In this document: piece by piece, positions 1 to 11,736 of the stretch | Numbering within the stretch: the stretch's first letter is position 1 | Layout: every line of letters begins with the position of its first letter | Source: Perilla frutescens | Taxonomy: Eukaryota; Streptophyta; Magnoliopsida; Lamiales; Lamiaceae | Length of the DNA: 64,000 nt | NCBI GenBank assembly: GCA_026008535.1 | Contig: BRKX01000017.1 | Location: 11,052,501-11,116,500 of the forward strand | Direction: 5' to 3' | Made by a program: the position numbers and the translations under genes | Notes under the pieces: model-generated | The model's input: the letters and a program-made list of their open reading frames with translations, nothing else | What the model was told of the DNA's origin: nothing | Databases searched by the model: none

Positions 1-911
1 GCTAGTTGTTTTAAATACTCAATCCCTTTAAAATACTCAAAGTACATACATCTTTTTTGAGGGCCTATCATGATATCATCTGTTTTTTAATAAATCATAT
101 TTTATTTACATTTTAATTTTATACTTAACAACTTTTATATTTAATCACAATTGTAATTTTATATTAAATATATACAATATTAATTAGAGAAATGCTGGCT
201 TTATTAATTCAATACGCCTAGAACACGTTAAGCGTGAATTTGATTCGGTGAAATTAAAAGGTATTTGATTTTGATTTCTCTTCTTCTTATGTTTATATTT
301 AATTCAGTTTAAATATTATGCCAATAATACAACTCAATTCTACGATTTCATGTGTTGAAATAATCGTGGGAAAATTAAATTAGGAACTTAATAGATTTAT
401 TGGGTACTACGAGCTTCAATATTTAAAGGTGAATTTAGAAGACGAGGAAGATTTAAGAAAAATGTATTTTATTTATCTCTTCTTTAGTATTAAATAAATT
501 TAATTTGGTATGTATATTAAATTCTTATATCAAAATCTATTTTCTAATATATACCCCTTTTGCTCCGATTCAATTTGATCGAAAAAATGAATTTTATTAG
601 ACTCCAAATTATTTCGGACTGTTTAATTTCCAACCACAGTTTAGAAATTGAAACATGTCTTTCGGCTCAAGAAAAAAAACAGAGTTTGTTGAAACATGTC
701 CTCTTTCTGCTCATGATAAAATGAGATGATATAACAAGCAAGGCACCAATCGCGTGACCCGATTCATGTGGTTATGAATAGTAATTAATTAACATGGGTT
801 GCATTTAGCATATAATTTATCTTTCTATCAACTACAGATAAGGGGGAAAAGAGAAAAAAAAGAAAAGAACAAAACAAAGAGAGAGAGAGAGAGAAAGAAG
901 AGACAGAGATA
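1..911. other. A+T-rich upstream DNA, no gene seen
   Basis: I see no coding frame, RNA gene or element with supportable ends. The last part (about 840-911) is a purine-rich GA tract directly before the ATG of the small gene, as often found in plant 5' leaders. Confidence 0.5.
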
Positions 912-1198
912 ATGCCGACGGCGACGATTACCGGAGCCCTGCTGGGGCTGGCGTTCGATTTACATGCCGACACTCTCCGCAAGCGCCCCTCGAGTATACA
1001 AATTTACGATCTGCATTCGTAGAAGAATGATTATTGTTTCATAGAATTAAATGAATTACGAAAAAATCATATTTTTTTTCAGGTCCGATGGTTTGTGGGT
1101 TGTCGATGGTGATCGGAGCTTGGGCTGCAAATAAGATTGTGAAGTGGGACAACGAAGCCCAGCGGCGCAAGTCAAAAAAGAAAGGCAAAGGTAAATGA
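912..1198 (+). CDS. small hydrophobic-basic protein, two exons (unknown function)
   Basis: Exons 912-993 and 1083-1198 join at a GT/AG intron with a T-rich acceptor, giving 65 residues. The protein starts MPTATITGALLGLAF, has a second small hydrophobic stretch (about residues 29-45, with GLSMVIGAWAA) and ends in a lysine-rich tail (RRKSKKKGKGK). Two short hydrophobic segments plus a basic tail suggest a small membrane-associated protein, perhaps organellar, but this is inference. The ATG at 912 follows a GA-rich leader and is the only sensible start. A donor-like GTAAAT overlaps the stop region. Using it (1191) with the acceptor at 1957-1958 keeps the frame and gives a 74-residue form ending at 1993. 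I do not recognise the family with certainty. Confidence 0.6.
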
Positions 1199-2339
1199 GT
1201 GGTAACAATTTCATTTTCCAATATTGGCTTTATGTTTTGATTCAGCAAAATTATCATGCTAATATTTCCATTCTTTGTAGATAATGTTAGTATCTTGTTC
1301 TATTTTCCTAATGTTTCTGACTGGTTGAGTGATGTGGAACCATACCCATGTGATTATGCAGCATGATTTTGATTTTAGCGAAACTTCATATATTTTAGTG
1401 ATAATTTCTATATAGTTTGCATGTTATTCCACAATCAGTACACATTTTGGCATTCACCGAAATTTCAGCTTCAAGCCATATTATAAAAAGGGATGAAATT
1501 GGTTTAACTCTTTTTGCTCAAACTCGAGGCATAATAATTTCCAGACGACGTATCTATAACTTGTTAGTTGGGGCAGATCTCTTAAAGATAAAAAGTTTGA
1601 TGTTATGCTATTTACTTTGATTAAGGAAAAATGTCGCGCTGATATAATTGTCAGCTTACTCTGTACTGATATTTCCATTCTGGATAAATAATGTTAGTAT
1701 CTTGTTCTATTCTGCTATATTCGTAATGTTGGTGCCTTTTTCTATCTGGATATACCATTGTGATTATTCAGCCATGATTCAGCTAATATTCGTATATTTA
1801 ATTTCAAAATCCAAAATGGAATGTGAATCAAAATATGATTCATACTGTTTCTAGCATATCCTATATGTGACTTCCATATGTGAAGAAAATTATTGAAAAT
1901 AATCCATGCATTGCTGATATGCAGTAACATATCTAGCAGTTATATATTCTTTTTGCAGATCATAAAAGCTTCAAATGTAATTCCGTTATATAGATGAGAG
2001 TTGTCCAAGTGTAAACAGAGATGAAAATGGTAGCAATTCAGAAATTTAAGGTTGTTTCTGCTTTATTATTATTCATCTAGTTTGAAGTTGAAATAACCTG
2101 GTTGTACCTGCAGCAACATTTTATTTTGTCCTTGAATTTCAGATTTCTAACCTTTCTGTGTTGTACACTTCTTCATCTAGTTTACACCATTGATGTTTTT
2201 TCTTTTCTAGCTATTATATGCTTTTTCTACTTCTATAAATTTGAAGTTAACATGTATCATGTATGATATTCTCTGTATAGTAACATTAGGTGAGATGCAG
2301 TAATACAGACTTGGAAAGCTCAAAATTCACCTTCAGTGT

Positions 2340-3345
2340 TTTCCATATAGTTCCATGGCAGGCGTTCCTTTTTACTTTCAGGACCTAAAGATTAGGCAAT
2401 GATCCAATAAGTCTCATGTCTTCCCATGGAAGCCTGCAGCCAAAAGCAAGGTTCTCGGACACACAACTCTCTGACCATAAGTAGGGGAATAAATATATGT
2501 TCAACTTTTCAAGCTTATGCAGATGAATGAAATTGTTTAAGCCATACTGTGACCATCCTTTTTTTTTTCTTTTTTTCTTTTAATCTCAAGAGTGCAAATA
2601 AGAAATGCCCAAACTTCTTTAGGTTTTGTAGCATGTCCAATATCATTTCTGAGCAGGTAAAGTTTTTGATACGTGAAAGTGTGTGCAGTTTCCCTAGAGG
2701 TAAAGTTCTTGACAATTTTCTGTAGAAGGATGAGGCCAGTAAGCAAAGATAATATGCCCTAATTCGGCCATTCTCCAAATTGCAACTTGCAGATATGCCC
2801 TCAACCACCGAAGATTCTGAAGTTTGGACAAGGATTCAGGAACTTCAAGCCTAAGTCTATTACCATCGGTATGAAATGCAACAACAAGGTACATACCTCA
2901 AGTGAATTAACGAATGACCTGATCGAATGCTACAGTCATTGCATCCAGCACCCTAGCAAGTCTAAAATTCTACCAATAATCGTACCCCTCCTCTTCCATA
3001 TCTTCTCCTACCCACAAATATTGATGAGGCAAATGCATATAACATCCAGCATTGAGCTTCAGACACCAACTATATCTTGTGAGATTTGGTCGAAGAGTCA
3101 ACATAAGAGGCTACATCTAAACTCCGGGTGGTAATTATATTCCGGCCGGCTCCAGTTACAGTTATCTGGAAATGCCCTTCTTACGTCATCCCACGCATTT
3201 GTATCCCACATATCATCCATCACTATTAGGTACCTCCTCTTCTTTAACTATCTATGCCCATGTTGTACCAATGACTCCTCGTCCAATGTATAGCATACTA
3301 CATGGTAAATTCCATAGTAAGTTGCCTTCACTTATCCCTACCTCC
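2340..3345 (-). pseudogene. NLR (R1-like CC-NB-ARC-LRR) relic with large internal deletion
   Basis: Read on the minus strand, this stretch matches the intact NLR at 37511-40288 in pieces that keep the same order. The part at 2370-2440 corresponds to the LRR around 37870-37940. The part at 2500-2700 corresponds to 38010-38210, and 2750-2930 to about 38410-38560. The part at 3060-3290 corresponds to the kinase-2/RNBS-B region around 39300-39490, including the segment for the MWDT kinase-2 neighbourhood. The DNA for ARC2, the winged-helix region and the MHD motif (about 38600-39290 in the intact gene) is missing, and no frame stays open for more than about 100 codons. It is a dead copy, not a separate gene. 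Confidence 0.75.
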
Positions 3346-4442
3346 AATGGCTGACAATTGTTCTGGCCTCACTAAATTTGGGTAATTTATACTCTACTTT
3401 TTTACTTTGTCTGGAACAAAAGTTTTGGATAAAAGTTTCGGCATCAATTAAAAATTTCGGCATAATTTTATACTTAATATTACACATCTCATAAATGTTG
3501 AAAGTTTTAAATATTGATTTTTTTTTATCTATTGTTCGATAAAAACTGTAAATAGCAAAAAAGTTGTATTTAGAAACGGGGATATAGTGCAGATACCTTA
3601 CTATGGAATTTACTAGTATACGTTACATATATTAGGGAAAAAACAATAGGTCGACTACAAAAATGGATAAATAAACAAGCAATCAACAAGCTATAACAAG
3701 TGCTAGTCAAACTAACTTGAAAATGGACGCCATAGAACCTGATTTAAAAAAGAAAAAATTATAAGATATGACACGGAATAGACGGGCATTTTTGTCGGTT
3801 TTATTTCTTTTTTCAAATTTTCATTGAATTAGAATTTTCATGTAACACATTGAAAGGGAAAAAAAAAAAAGAAAGGAATTGGAGGAGGAGATGGTGACGG
3901 TTACGTTTTAATTTTGTTTTGATGAAAGGTATTTTAGTCAATTGATACATAAAGTAGCTATAAAAAATCATATTTTTTAAGTTTGTAACTAAAAAAAGTT
4001 CTCCACTATCTAAGCAGCTACTATTCTCAATTGCCACGTAAAAACAAACCCCTTTTTATCATATCCGAAATTAATTGAAAATCGTATTATATATAACCAA
4101 TAGTTCAATTTCAAATTTTCAGCCAAATAAAATGAAATTAAAGTTTACTACCCAATTTAGACAGAAGTGGTATAATTTATTGTCATTTTGTGCAATTTTC
4201 CCTCCAATAATCTCGACTTTTTTTAGAAATACCCACAGAAGCTACTTAATTATTGACGCGCTCTGAATAGTTCGACCTAAGATACCAATAGAGTGATATG
4301 ATTCGAACTCATTAGTCATGACCTTATAGACATTGGATCGTCTACTCCAATAATCAGACACAAATCTATTAATTTAATACCTTGAATTCCATATGTATGT
4401 AATTTGTTGGGCTATCGAATGAGAATATGGTAATGTGATTTA
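3346..4442. other. intergenic A+T-rich DNA
   Basis: No coding frame or element with clear ends is visible between the NLR relic and the short solo LTR. Short open frames here have neither composition nor domain support. Confidence 0.4.
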
Positions 4443-4575
4443 TGTAATATCCCACATCGGTGGGATAATAAAAATATGTTCAGTATCTATATATGTTGGC
4501 TCAATGAATAGTTGTTGGAGGAGTTCGTTATTCGTATCATTACACGGGTCCATCCCGTGGGCATGAGACGTTACA
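4443..4575. mobile_element. 133-bp solo LTR of a TRIM/SMART-like element, TSD ATTTA
   Basis: The segment begins TGTAATATCCCACATCGG and ends ACGTTACA, so it has TG...CA ends. The 5 bases before it (4438-4442) and after it (4576-4580) are both ATTTA, a clean 5-bp target duplication. The CCCACATCGG core is typical of terminal-repeat retrotransposons in miniature and of some plant copia LTRs. No internal region or second LTR is present, so this is a solo LTR. Confidence 0.8.
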
Positions 4576-4989
4576 ATTTATTGATACGATTTTCTTGGAT
4601 TAATTTCCAACATATATACTTCTTAGAAATGGCTTGATCTTTGCAGCTCGTCTCGTTTGCAGAGTTACAAGAAGAGCCACCTTTTGTACCATTGCATCCT
4701 TATCGAGGTTAGATATATATCAATTCTTCTCTCTAAAATATTTTCAAACATCATCTAAAATTAGTGCTTATTAGATGTTGCATATCGATATTGTTGTACG
4801 TAACATATCAATTTTATTAAAGTATCATGAATGAATAATCCAAAGATTCTAAATTATTGGAAAATTTTGATATTTAAATGAATAATTGATCGTCTACTCC
4901 AATAATCAGGCTTAAATCTATGAATTTACAATAAACATAAATCTAAATTTTCTATTGTTACAATAAACAATAAATCTAAATTATTGCAC

Positions 4990-5175
4990 ATTCGATCTTT
5001 TTTTAATTTTTTTATCATTTTTTTCTTCAAGTTCAACTTTAGTTTAATTTTACATTAGACCCATCATAACCAATTAAGGTTAATTTATTATATTTTTTTG
5101 GTATTTAATTTTTTAAATAATAATAAATAACTAAAAATTGAAAATTAAATAATAAAAATTATAATACATTTTAAC
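4990..5175. repeat. diverged copy of a dispersed A+T-rich repeat
   Basis: This stretch (TTAGTTTAATTTTA ... CCAATTA-GGTT ... TATTTAATTTTT) aligns by eye with the cores of the repeats at 49763-50149 and 59081-59460. No terminal inverted repeats are recognisable in this copy. Confidence 0.35.
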
Positions 5176-7307
5176 AAGGTAGAATGAACCCTAAATAAAA
5201 AATATAAAATTAAACAAAATCACAAGAAATTAAAATATTCAAAAAACAAAATGAAAAAAAAAACCTAAAAAATCGATTGTGCACTAAGAAATGGAATATT
5301 TAGAGGATCTCATCGTAAAGATAGGCCAATTGCTTTTATTTTGGCGCAACTATCTATAATTCACGTAATAAACGTCAAGTGATAATTGATAAATACATTT
5401 AAGAAAAAAAAAATTAAAACCGTCTTATAAGTTAAAATTTATAAGATGATTCAATAACTAGATCACAAACACAATCAAATACCACTAAAATTACAAATAT
5501 TAAAATACATCACCGAATATGAGTTTAGATTTGATTCTTAATTAGTCTTACCGATTTTGACTCGTAAGGAGGACTCACACAAATTGTTGTGCGTGAAATG
5601 ACCAAAATGCCCCTGAGAGGGCACCAAGTTACAATGACTTGTGTTACACTGGAAACTCATGTTTAAATTAAACTAGTATTATATGTATATATTTCTCATA
5701 GTTTTCAAGCTTCTTCTGAGTTATTATATGTTGATTATTACAGAAAATGAGGAAAAAGAAGTAATATGTGTGGAGCCCCATGCATTGCCTCAAGAAAAAG
5801 TTGAACGAGTTGCAAATTGTCTTCGATCACTAGAATATGATGAACATGAACCTAAGATCACTCCACAACTTTGTTTCCAATGTTGGACGATTCTTGATTA
5901 TGCCACTGCATACAACTCTAGACAGACCACTCCTACAATGGTACATATATACATACATTCAATATATATATATATATGTGTGTGTGTGTTTATATATGAT
6001 CTTAATGCATTAGTCCACCTTAATTGCATGCTAGCAATCCAATATATATGAGGATTCATTCTGTGCATGTTTCTGCAAAAGGTGGCAGAGAGATTAATAG
6101 CTTATGTTCGAGACTCATCAAGTGAGGAGCAGCAGATGTCCTTCTTCATCAACTACAACGTCGAAGATATTCTAAAGCAGGCTTCGGAATCAACCCTTCG
6201 TTATGAACGAGGTGCAGATCAGTAAAAACAGCTTCAATTTGCATATATCTATATATATATATATGTATGTATATCATTCTGTTTTTGCATGTAATGAAAT
6301 GCATCACTTTTATATGGAATGCATTTGGTTTGATCTGCAGGAGAGCCTATATCAGTGCTGGATGGAGTTCCAATAGCTATCAAAGATGAAATTGATTGTA
6401 TGCCTTATCCAGCCATAGGTTAATTAGCCCTATCTATAGCTGCAGTCATTTTTCTTCGATCTTTTTAGTAATGCGTTGTGATGTGAGTGTGGATTTGGTG
6501 TGATTAGGCGGCACAAAGTGAGAAAATGCACGAGTGATGCATGCTGTGTTAGTTGTCTTCAGTTATGTGGTGCCATCATAGTTGGGAAAACAAATATGCA
6601 TGAGCTTGGAGCAGGAATTAGTGGGATCAATCCTCATTATGGATACTTTCTTGTTATTCCAAAAATTTCTTTCTTTTATAGTATTTTTTTTTTATTAGTT
6701 TGTTCGTGTTTGGTTATGTGCAAAAAAGGGCTGCAAGAAATCCGTATAATAGGAGCAAGATCACTGGTGGATCTTCGAGTGGATCAGCTGCAGTCGTGGC
6801 TGCTGGATTGTGCCCCGTTGCACTAGGTGTTGATGGAGGAGGTACTAATTTCAGTAAACTAATTGTTCATTTCAAGAATTTTTAATCAAAATAACATAAG
6901 TTTTCTTGTTGTTTTGCATGACTTGGTTAGGATCTGTGAGGCTTCCTGCAGCACTTTGTGGTGTAGTCGGCTTCAAACCAACTTTTGCACACGTTCCACA
7001 TGAGGGGTGCGCTACAAGTTCTCTCTCTCTCTTGTCTATGAACTAGAACATTATATTAAGTTTTGGTCATAATCAATGTCCTAGTCTTATGCATAAGTTA
7101 TGGTTGATATGCAGAGTTCTTCCCATAAACTATACAGTTGGGATGATTGGGATTCTTGCAGCAACAGTCGAAGATGCACTCATCGCGTATGTTTTCTCTG
7201 TTTCACTCTATAATACTCGATTTCCTTTGATAGCGCCACTATAAAAAAGTTTACAGTTATACAACCATTGCTGGAGGCCATCCATCTGATAAATCTAGCA
7301 ATCTAGT

Positions 7308-7385
7308 GGTTAGTTAGTCCTACTCGAATATATCTAATTCAAGAAATCGCGTGTTCAAATCCACTAACACTGGAGAAAATCAATC
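7308..7385 (+). mobile_element. short SINE-like insertion in an amidase exon
   Basis: The amidase reading is continuous up to about 7308 (SDKSSNLV) and resumes at about 7386 (QPKLGLPLLKSANYM). The roughly 75 bases between them are foreign. They hold an A-box-like TAGTGGTTAG and a B-box-like GTGTTCAAATCC at tRNA-like spacing. Flanking repeats and an A-tail are not clear, so a SINE head is only a suggestion. Confidence 0.35.
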
Positions 7386-8442
7386 ACCAGCCTAAATTAG
7401 GCCTTCCCCTGCTGAAATCCGCGAACTACATGTCGGCTGAGATCAAGATAGCAAGATATAGAAAGGTCTGTGATATAAAAGCTCCAATAAAAGAGTTTCT
7501 TCGTGTTTAGACATCAAAACCTTTGAATTTTTCTGATTCTTGCATCTCCACCGTGCTTGATCAGTGGTTCGACGACTGCACTGATGATATCAAGGTATGC
7601 TGCTCCAATGCTGTTGCTAAACTATTTGATAAATACGGTTGGAAGGTAAGAAAATCTACCTCAAACTATATATATTATCCGAAGCTGCCTGTCCTAACTG
7701 CAAATTATCCTTGTTAAAGACTGTAGAGGTGACTATTCCGGAAATAGAGGCCATGCGCTTGTCACATTATCTTACAATCGGATCAGAATGCAGCAACTCA
7801 ATCGCGAGCTACCTAGAAAAGCTGTGATCATGCATGAATGTGTGATCATGAATGATTTTTGAGTTAGATAGAGACATTGATCATACAGGACTATTGAATG
7901 GAACAAGAATAGGGAAGAAATCGGGTGGGATGTTCGAGTAGGCCTTGCTGTATACGGCTCATTCCATAGTCACGAGTATTTGAATGCACAGAAGATAAGG
8001 CATGTACACATCTAAACTTCATAATATTTGAACTCTCTTCATATATGATCTTTATATGAAGCTAATATTTTTTTTATTGTTTTTTCACAGGCAAAGACAG
8101 TTGAAATTCCATGAAAAAGTGTTTTCTTTAGCAGATGTGATTGTTACTCCAACTGTTGGGTAAAAAACCTCCCTTCTCTTTCTAAGTTTCTCACTCTTCT
8201 ACACAATCCAATTAGTACTAGCTTAGATCATCATCATCAAATTAGTTAACATAGCAAAAAAATGTTAAATTCTTTTCTTTGTATTTGCACACTTGTCTCC
8301 ACATAAGGAATTTGAAGCTAAATCTTGCCTAATTCTTCTTAACAGTGTCACTGCATACACGATACAAGACGATGCCTTGAAAACTGGTGAACTAGACTAC
8401 ATAAATGGAGGTACTCTCTTGTGCATATACTAGCAAATTAAA

Positions 8443-8549
8443 CCAACTGTTGTGTGAATTGAAGTAAATTCATCACTCTTTCTGCATTTTTAAACCAACT
8501 ATTGTGCGAATTGAAGTAAATTCATCACTCTTTCGATCTGCATTTTTAA
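8443..8549. repeat. two-copy tandem duplication in an amidase intron
   Basis: Two adjacent copies of about 53 bases share the string GAATTGAAGTAAATTCATCA and then CTGCATTTTTAAA. They differ by a few bases and a 4-base insertion, so the duplication is not very recent. Confidence 0.75.
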
Positions 8550-9411
8550 ACGAAGGTGAATAATCGAGTACTTAACATACGCAGCTGCGTTAATACGATA
8601 CTAGATAGCTGGAAACTTTATGGGATTTCCTCCTCATTACAAAAAAAGTCCATTCTAGCGACGGGGCCGGCACAGATCGCCACTAGCGACGGGAATAGCG
8701 GTGAGAAATCTTGCGATGGGGCTAGCGACAGGGTTCCCCGTAGCTAGTTCCAGCAATGGGGAATCTCGTAGCTAGATTTTAAAATTTTAATATATAATTA
8801 TTTTTATAAATCTAGCGACGAGGGTTCTTGTCGCTACAACTTAGTGACGGGGCTAGCGACGGGAACTCCATAGCTTTTTTTTTTTTAATTTTTAATTTTT
8901 TTAAATTTTTTTATTTTTTTAAAATTTTATTTAATTATTTTTAAAATAATTAAACATGATTTCAATCTATTCTAATACAAATATTCTCCCTATTAAAATC
9001 ATTTTTATATTTTTATTCATTTATTTTAATTTTTGAAAAAATAATATCGTAACTATACACATTTATTAATATCACATCTTTAAATTTGTATTATTTCCTT
9101 ATTAAATACAAATCTATACAAATTAGCTTTATTACTATTCTCATAAATAAACTAATTAGTATATTATTATATATTTAAAAAAATGTATTAAGTTTAACAT
9201 AATATTTATTATAGTTACTACTACAAGACTAATCAATTATACATTAACAAACTAAAATATACTATGAAAATATATACATAATATAGTATATAATAGATTT
9301 TAATTTTTAATTATAAACTATCGTTATTTATTATGTAAGTAAAAATAATTTAATTCATCATGATATTTAGTATGAAACACAAAGTAAGACTATTTATCCA
9401 CATTTTCACCA

Positions 9412-9414
<3 letters not shown>

Positions 9415-9446
<32 letters not shown>
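9415..9446. repeat. (TA)n microsatellite inside the CACTA element
   Basis: About 16 uninterrupted TA units. A second tract of similar length lies at 9598-9635. Confidence 0.9.
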
Positions 9447-9449
<3 letters not shown>

Positions 9450-9593
9450 TAAAATAATTTAATTAAAAACTTCTATAATCTTTCTACATATTAAATTTAT
9501 ATTAGAGATATAATTTTTGTATGCAGGAATACTTAATAAGTTTCACCTTAAATTATAGTTCTTATATACAGATATATAATACAATATAATATC

Positions 9594-9639
<46 letters not shown>

Positions 9640-9711
9640 GCACAAATACATATAAATATATTAATAATAATATCACACTTTTAATTTATAGAGATATAAT
9701 ATCAATTGAAC

Positions 9712-9880
9712 TTACCCCAATGGATAAGTGTTTAGCCCTCCTTCTAGGAGGTCTTAGGTTCGAATCCTCTTAGGTGCATATTATACACAATTATTCTCGG
9801 AGGGTTTGGGCGCGGGCCTTTCATCAGGTCGGGTCAAGGGCTCATTCACGGGCCTGGTCCCCGGGTCGGGCCAATCAATA
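9712..9880 (+). repeat. tRNA-like / SINE-like module inside the CACTA element
   Basis: An A-box-like TGGATAAGTG (about 9720) and a perfect B box GGTTCGAATCC (about 9758) have tRNA-like spacing. They are followed by a G+C-rich stretch unlike the surrounding A+T-rich DNA. The ends do not pair into an acceptor stem, so it is not a tRNA gene. It is best read as a tRNA-derived fragment carried by the element. Confidence 0.45.
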
Positions 9881-10554
9881 ATTTCAAAATTTTAAATTAT
9901 AATTTTAGCGACGGATCTAGCCCCGTCGCTAGATAGCGACGTTGCTATCCGCCAAACTTGTCGCCCAGGCTACGGACTTAGCGACGGGATTTCTCGTCGC
10001 TAGATTCGTTGCTAAACCTTGGCGACGGGCGAGCCACCGTCGCGCGTGATTAGCGACGGGGTTTTTCCCGTCGCTAGAGCATTTAGCGACGGGGTCGTAC
10101 CATTATAGCGACGGAAAACCCCGTTGCTAGATCAGAATTTTTTTATAGTGCCTGCAGTGACTGTAATGCTGTTAAATTTTCTTAGTTTTTTGTATTGAAA
10201 AAGTTGCAATTGATCATAAATGAAAATTTATTTTGCATGGCAGGTTGGATATGATGAATTTGGCTTGCCAATAGGCCTGCAATTTATTGGAAAGCCATGG
10301 TCTGAATCTCTGTTGATTTACATTGCATCAGTCATGCAAGTAAGTTTGCAATATTTCATTTCAAATTTTGTAAAATATAATCTTCATTGATCAAGAATGA
10401 TGTGTGTGTGTGTGTTACTCCTTTAAGCAAAATCATGATATTAAATACTAATCTAAACTTGTATATATTCAACTTGGATTAGTATCTTCTTCTGTAGGAA
10501 ATGAGTGTGGAAGATGAATTAATAAACACATAAAATGCAGTCACACCTCATTGC

Positions 10555-11036
10555 TAGGAGTGAGCAAAAACTGAAAATACCGAAAATCAAACGAACCGAA
10601 TAAATTTCGGTCCATTAGGTTCGGTTCTTTCGGTTTTGCGCTTCGATTTGGTTCTTTTTTAAAACAAATTCGGTCTTCGGTCCTTGGTCCGGTCCAGCAG
10701 AAAACAGACCGAACAGACCTAATAGACCGAGCCTTTTTAGTTATTATTACTTTATTATTTTTTTAATTATTATTTATTGGATATTTGGGATGTTTGTATT
10801 GTTATTTTTTGGTTTAGTTTTTTATGTTAGTTGTAGAGGTTTATTTATGATGTTAGTTATAGATTTGTTAAATTTATTTATTATTTCCACAGTTAAAAAA
10901 AATAGGAAAATTTGACTGGACCTAACCAAACAAATTCAGTTCGGTCCCCACCCTTAATTTGGTCCGGTTCGGTCCTAAATATTTTTTAATTCAGTCTATT
11001 CAGTGTTAGGATTTTTAGACCGAATGCTCACCTCTA
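10555..11036. mobile_element. TIR element (hAT-like MITE) in the last FAAH intron
   Basis: The left end TAGGAGTGAGCA and right end TGCTCACCTCTA are imperfect inverted repeats, matching the GGTGAGCA ends common in plant hAT-type MITEs. Inside both ends are inversely related motifs around CCGAA and GGTTCGGT. A target duplication is unclear: CATTGC lies to the left and CATAGC two bases beyond the right end. No coding capacity is seen. Confidence 0.5.
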
Positions 11037-11231
11037 CCCATAGCACTTAATTTATAAAATGGATATTCTTGATTTTTTTAGCATTTAATTTGAGAGTCTT
11101 CTAACATTTAATGCTCTTGATTTATGACTATAACATGATGTTATTTATTTATTTATTTTCTCTTAGGCACTATGCATTTCAGGATACAAGAAGCCAGAGA
11201 GGTGTTTTATGACATGCTTGCTAAGGAGTAA

Positions 11232-11736
11232 ATCTTGAAAAAAAAAAACTTGAAAATATATCCATTTTTTGCTTTTGTTTTTGCTTTTGTTAAGTGACAT
11301 GATGCAGTAACTTTGGACATGATACCACGAGCATTGTAATTTAGTGGTATTACTGAGTGTAATCCTTGTATCGGGTCTTATATATAAAATTATTATTATG
11401 TTGAATTTATTATTACTATCTTGTATTTATCTAAAACCCCTCATCTATTATGGTAAATACATCACACTCTCCCCATAGTCAAATACTATGATCATTTAAT
11501 GACATCGTCAAATCTGGTGGTAGGTATTTGATGCGTATTATTGTACTTCAAATTATAATCATGTCATGTACAAGTGTACATGGATGTAGCAAGCAATGAA
11601 ACGAGTCGAACCACAAATAATTAATTAAAGCTATATTTTGAGTTTTCAATATCATTAATCCAATATTTCCCACTATTTAAACAATCGAGCATTTACGGTT
11701 GATTAATACTCTACTTCATAGAATAATAAAGCCAAC
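11232..11736. other. intergenic DNA between FAAH pseudogene and copia nest
   Basis: Plausible 3' flank of the former FAAH gene, A+T-rich. I see no gene or repeat with definable ends. Confidence 0.4.

Larger units (their letters stand above)
8635..10150. mobile_element. non-autonomous CACTA-type DNA transposon inserted in an FAAH exon
   Basis: The left end reads CATTACAAAAAAAGT. The right end, reverse-complemented, reads CACTATAAAAAAATT, so both match the CACTAnnAAAAA class of termini. CCT flanks both sides (8632-8634 and 10151-10153), the 3-bp duplication expected of CACTA elements. Both subterminal regions are packed with AGCGACGGG units in either orientation (about 8657-8880 and 9905-10130), which would be transposase-binding arrays. 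The middle is A+T-rich with two (TA)n tracts and no transposase frame. Exon text runs up to the left end (GNFMGF) and resumes at CCTGCAGTGACTGT on the right. Confidence 0.85.
5744..11231 (+). pseudogene. fatty-acid amide hydrolase (FAAH-type amidase) pseudogene, 5' truncated
   Basis: Exon-like blocks follow the plant FAAH order: 5744-5940, 6082-6211, 6341-6418 (LDGVPIAIKDEIDC, carrying the catalytic Lys), 6508-6642 (GKTNMHELGAG), 6729-6841 (GGSSSGSAA, the amidase signature serines), 6931-7006, 7115-7186, 7257-7460, 7565-7645, 7720-7826, 7889-7999, 8091-8159, 8346-8410, 8585-8634, 10244-10339 (GLPIGLQFIG) and 11167-11231. Damage seen: the 5' exons are absent. Exon 6508 starts GGTK then stops, which fits a short deletion. 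The donor after 6642 reads AT instead of GT. A short insertion splits exon 7257-7460. TAG follows ALIRY at about 8603. A CACTA element interrupts the next exon. A 2-base AG gain shifts the last exon near 11199. The intact enzyme hydrolyses N-acylethanolamines at membranes; this copy cannot. Confidence 0.85.

Noticed and set aside
785..982. Minus-strand frame at the left end
   Set aside because: It starts at TTG and overlaps the better supported plus-strand two-exon gene.
2787..3134. 115-codon plus-strand frame
   Set aside because: It is antisense to the NLR relic, whose minus-strand matches to the intact gene explain the openness.
9712..9776. tRNA gene
   Set aside because: A and B boxes are present, but the ends cannot form an acceptor stem and no anticodon arm is convincing.
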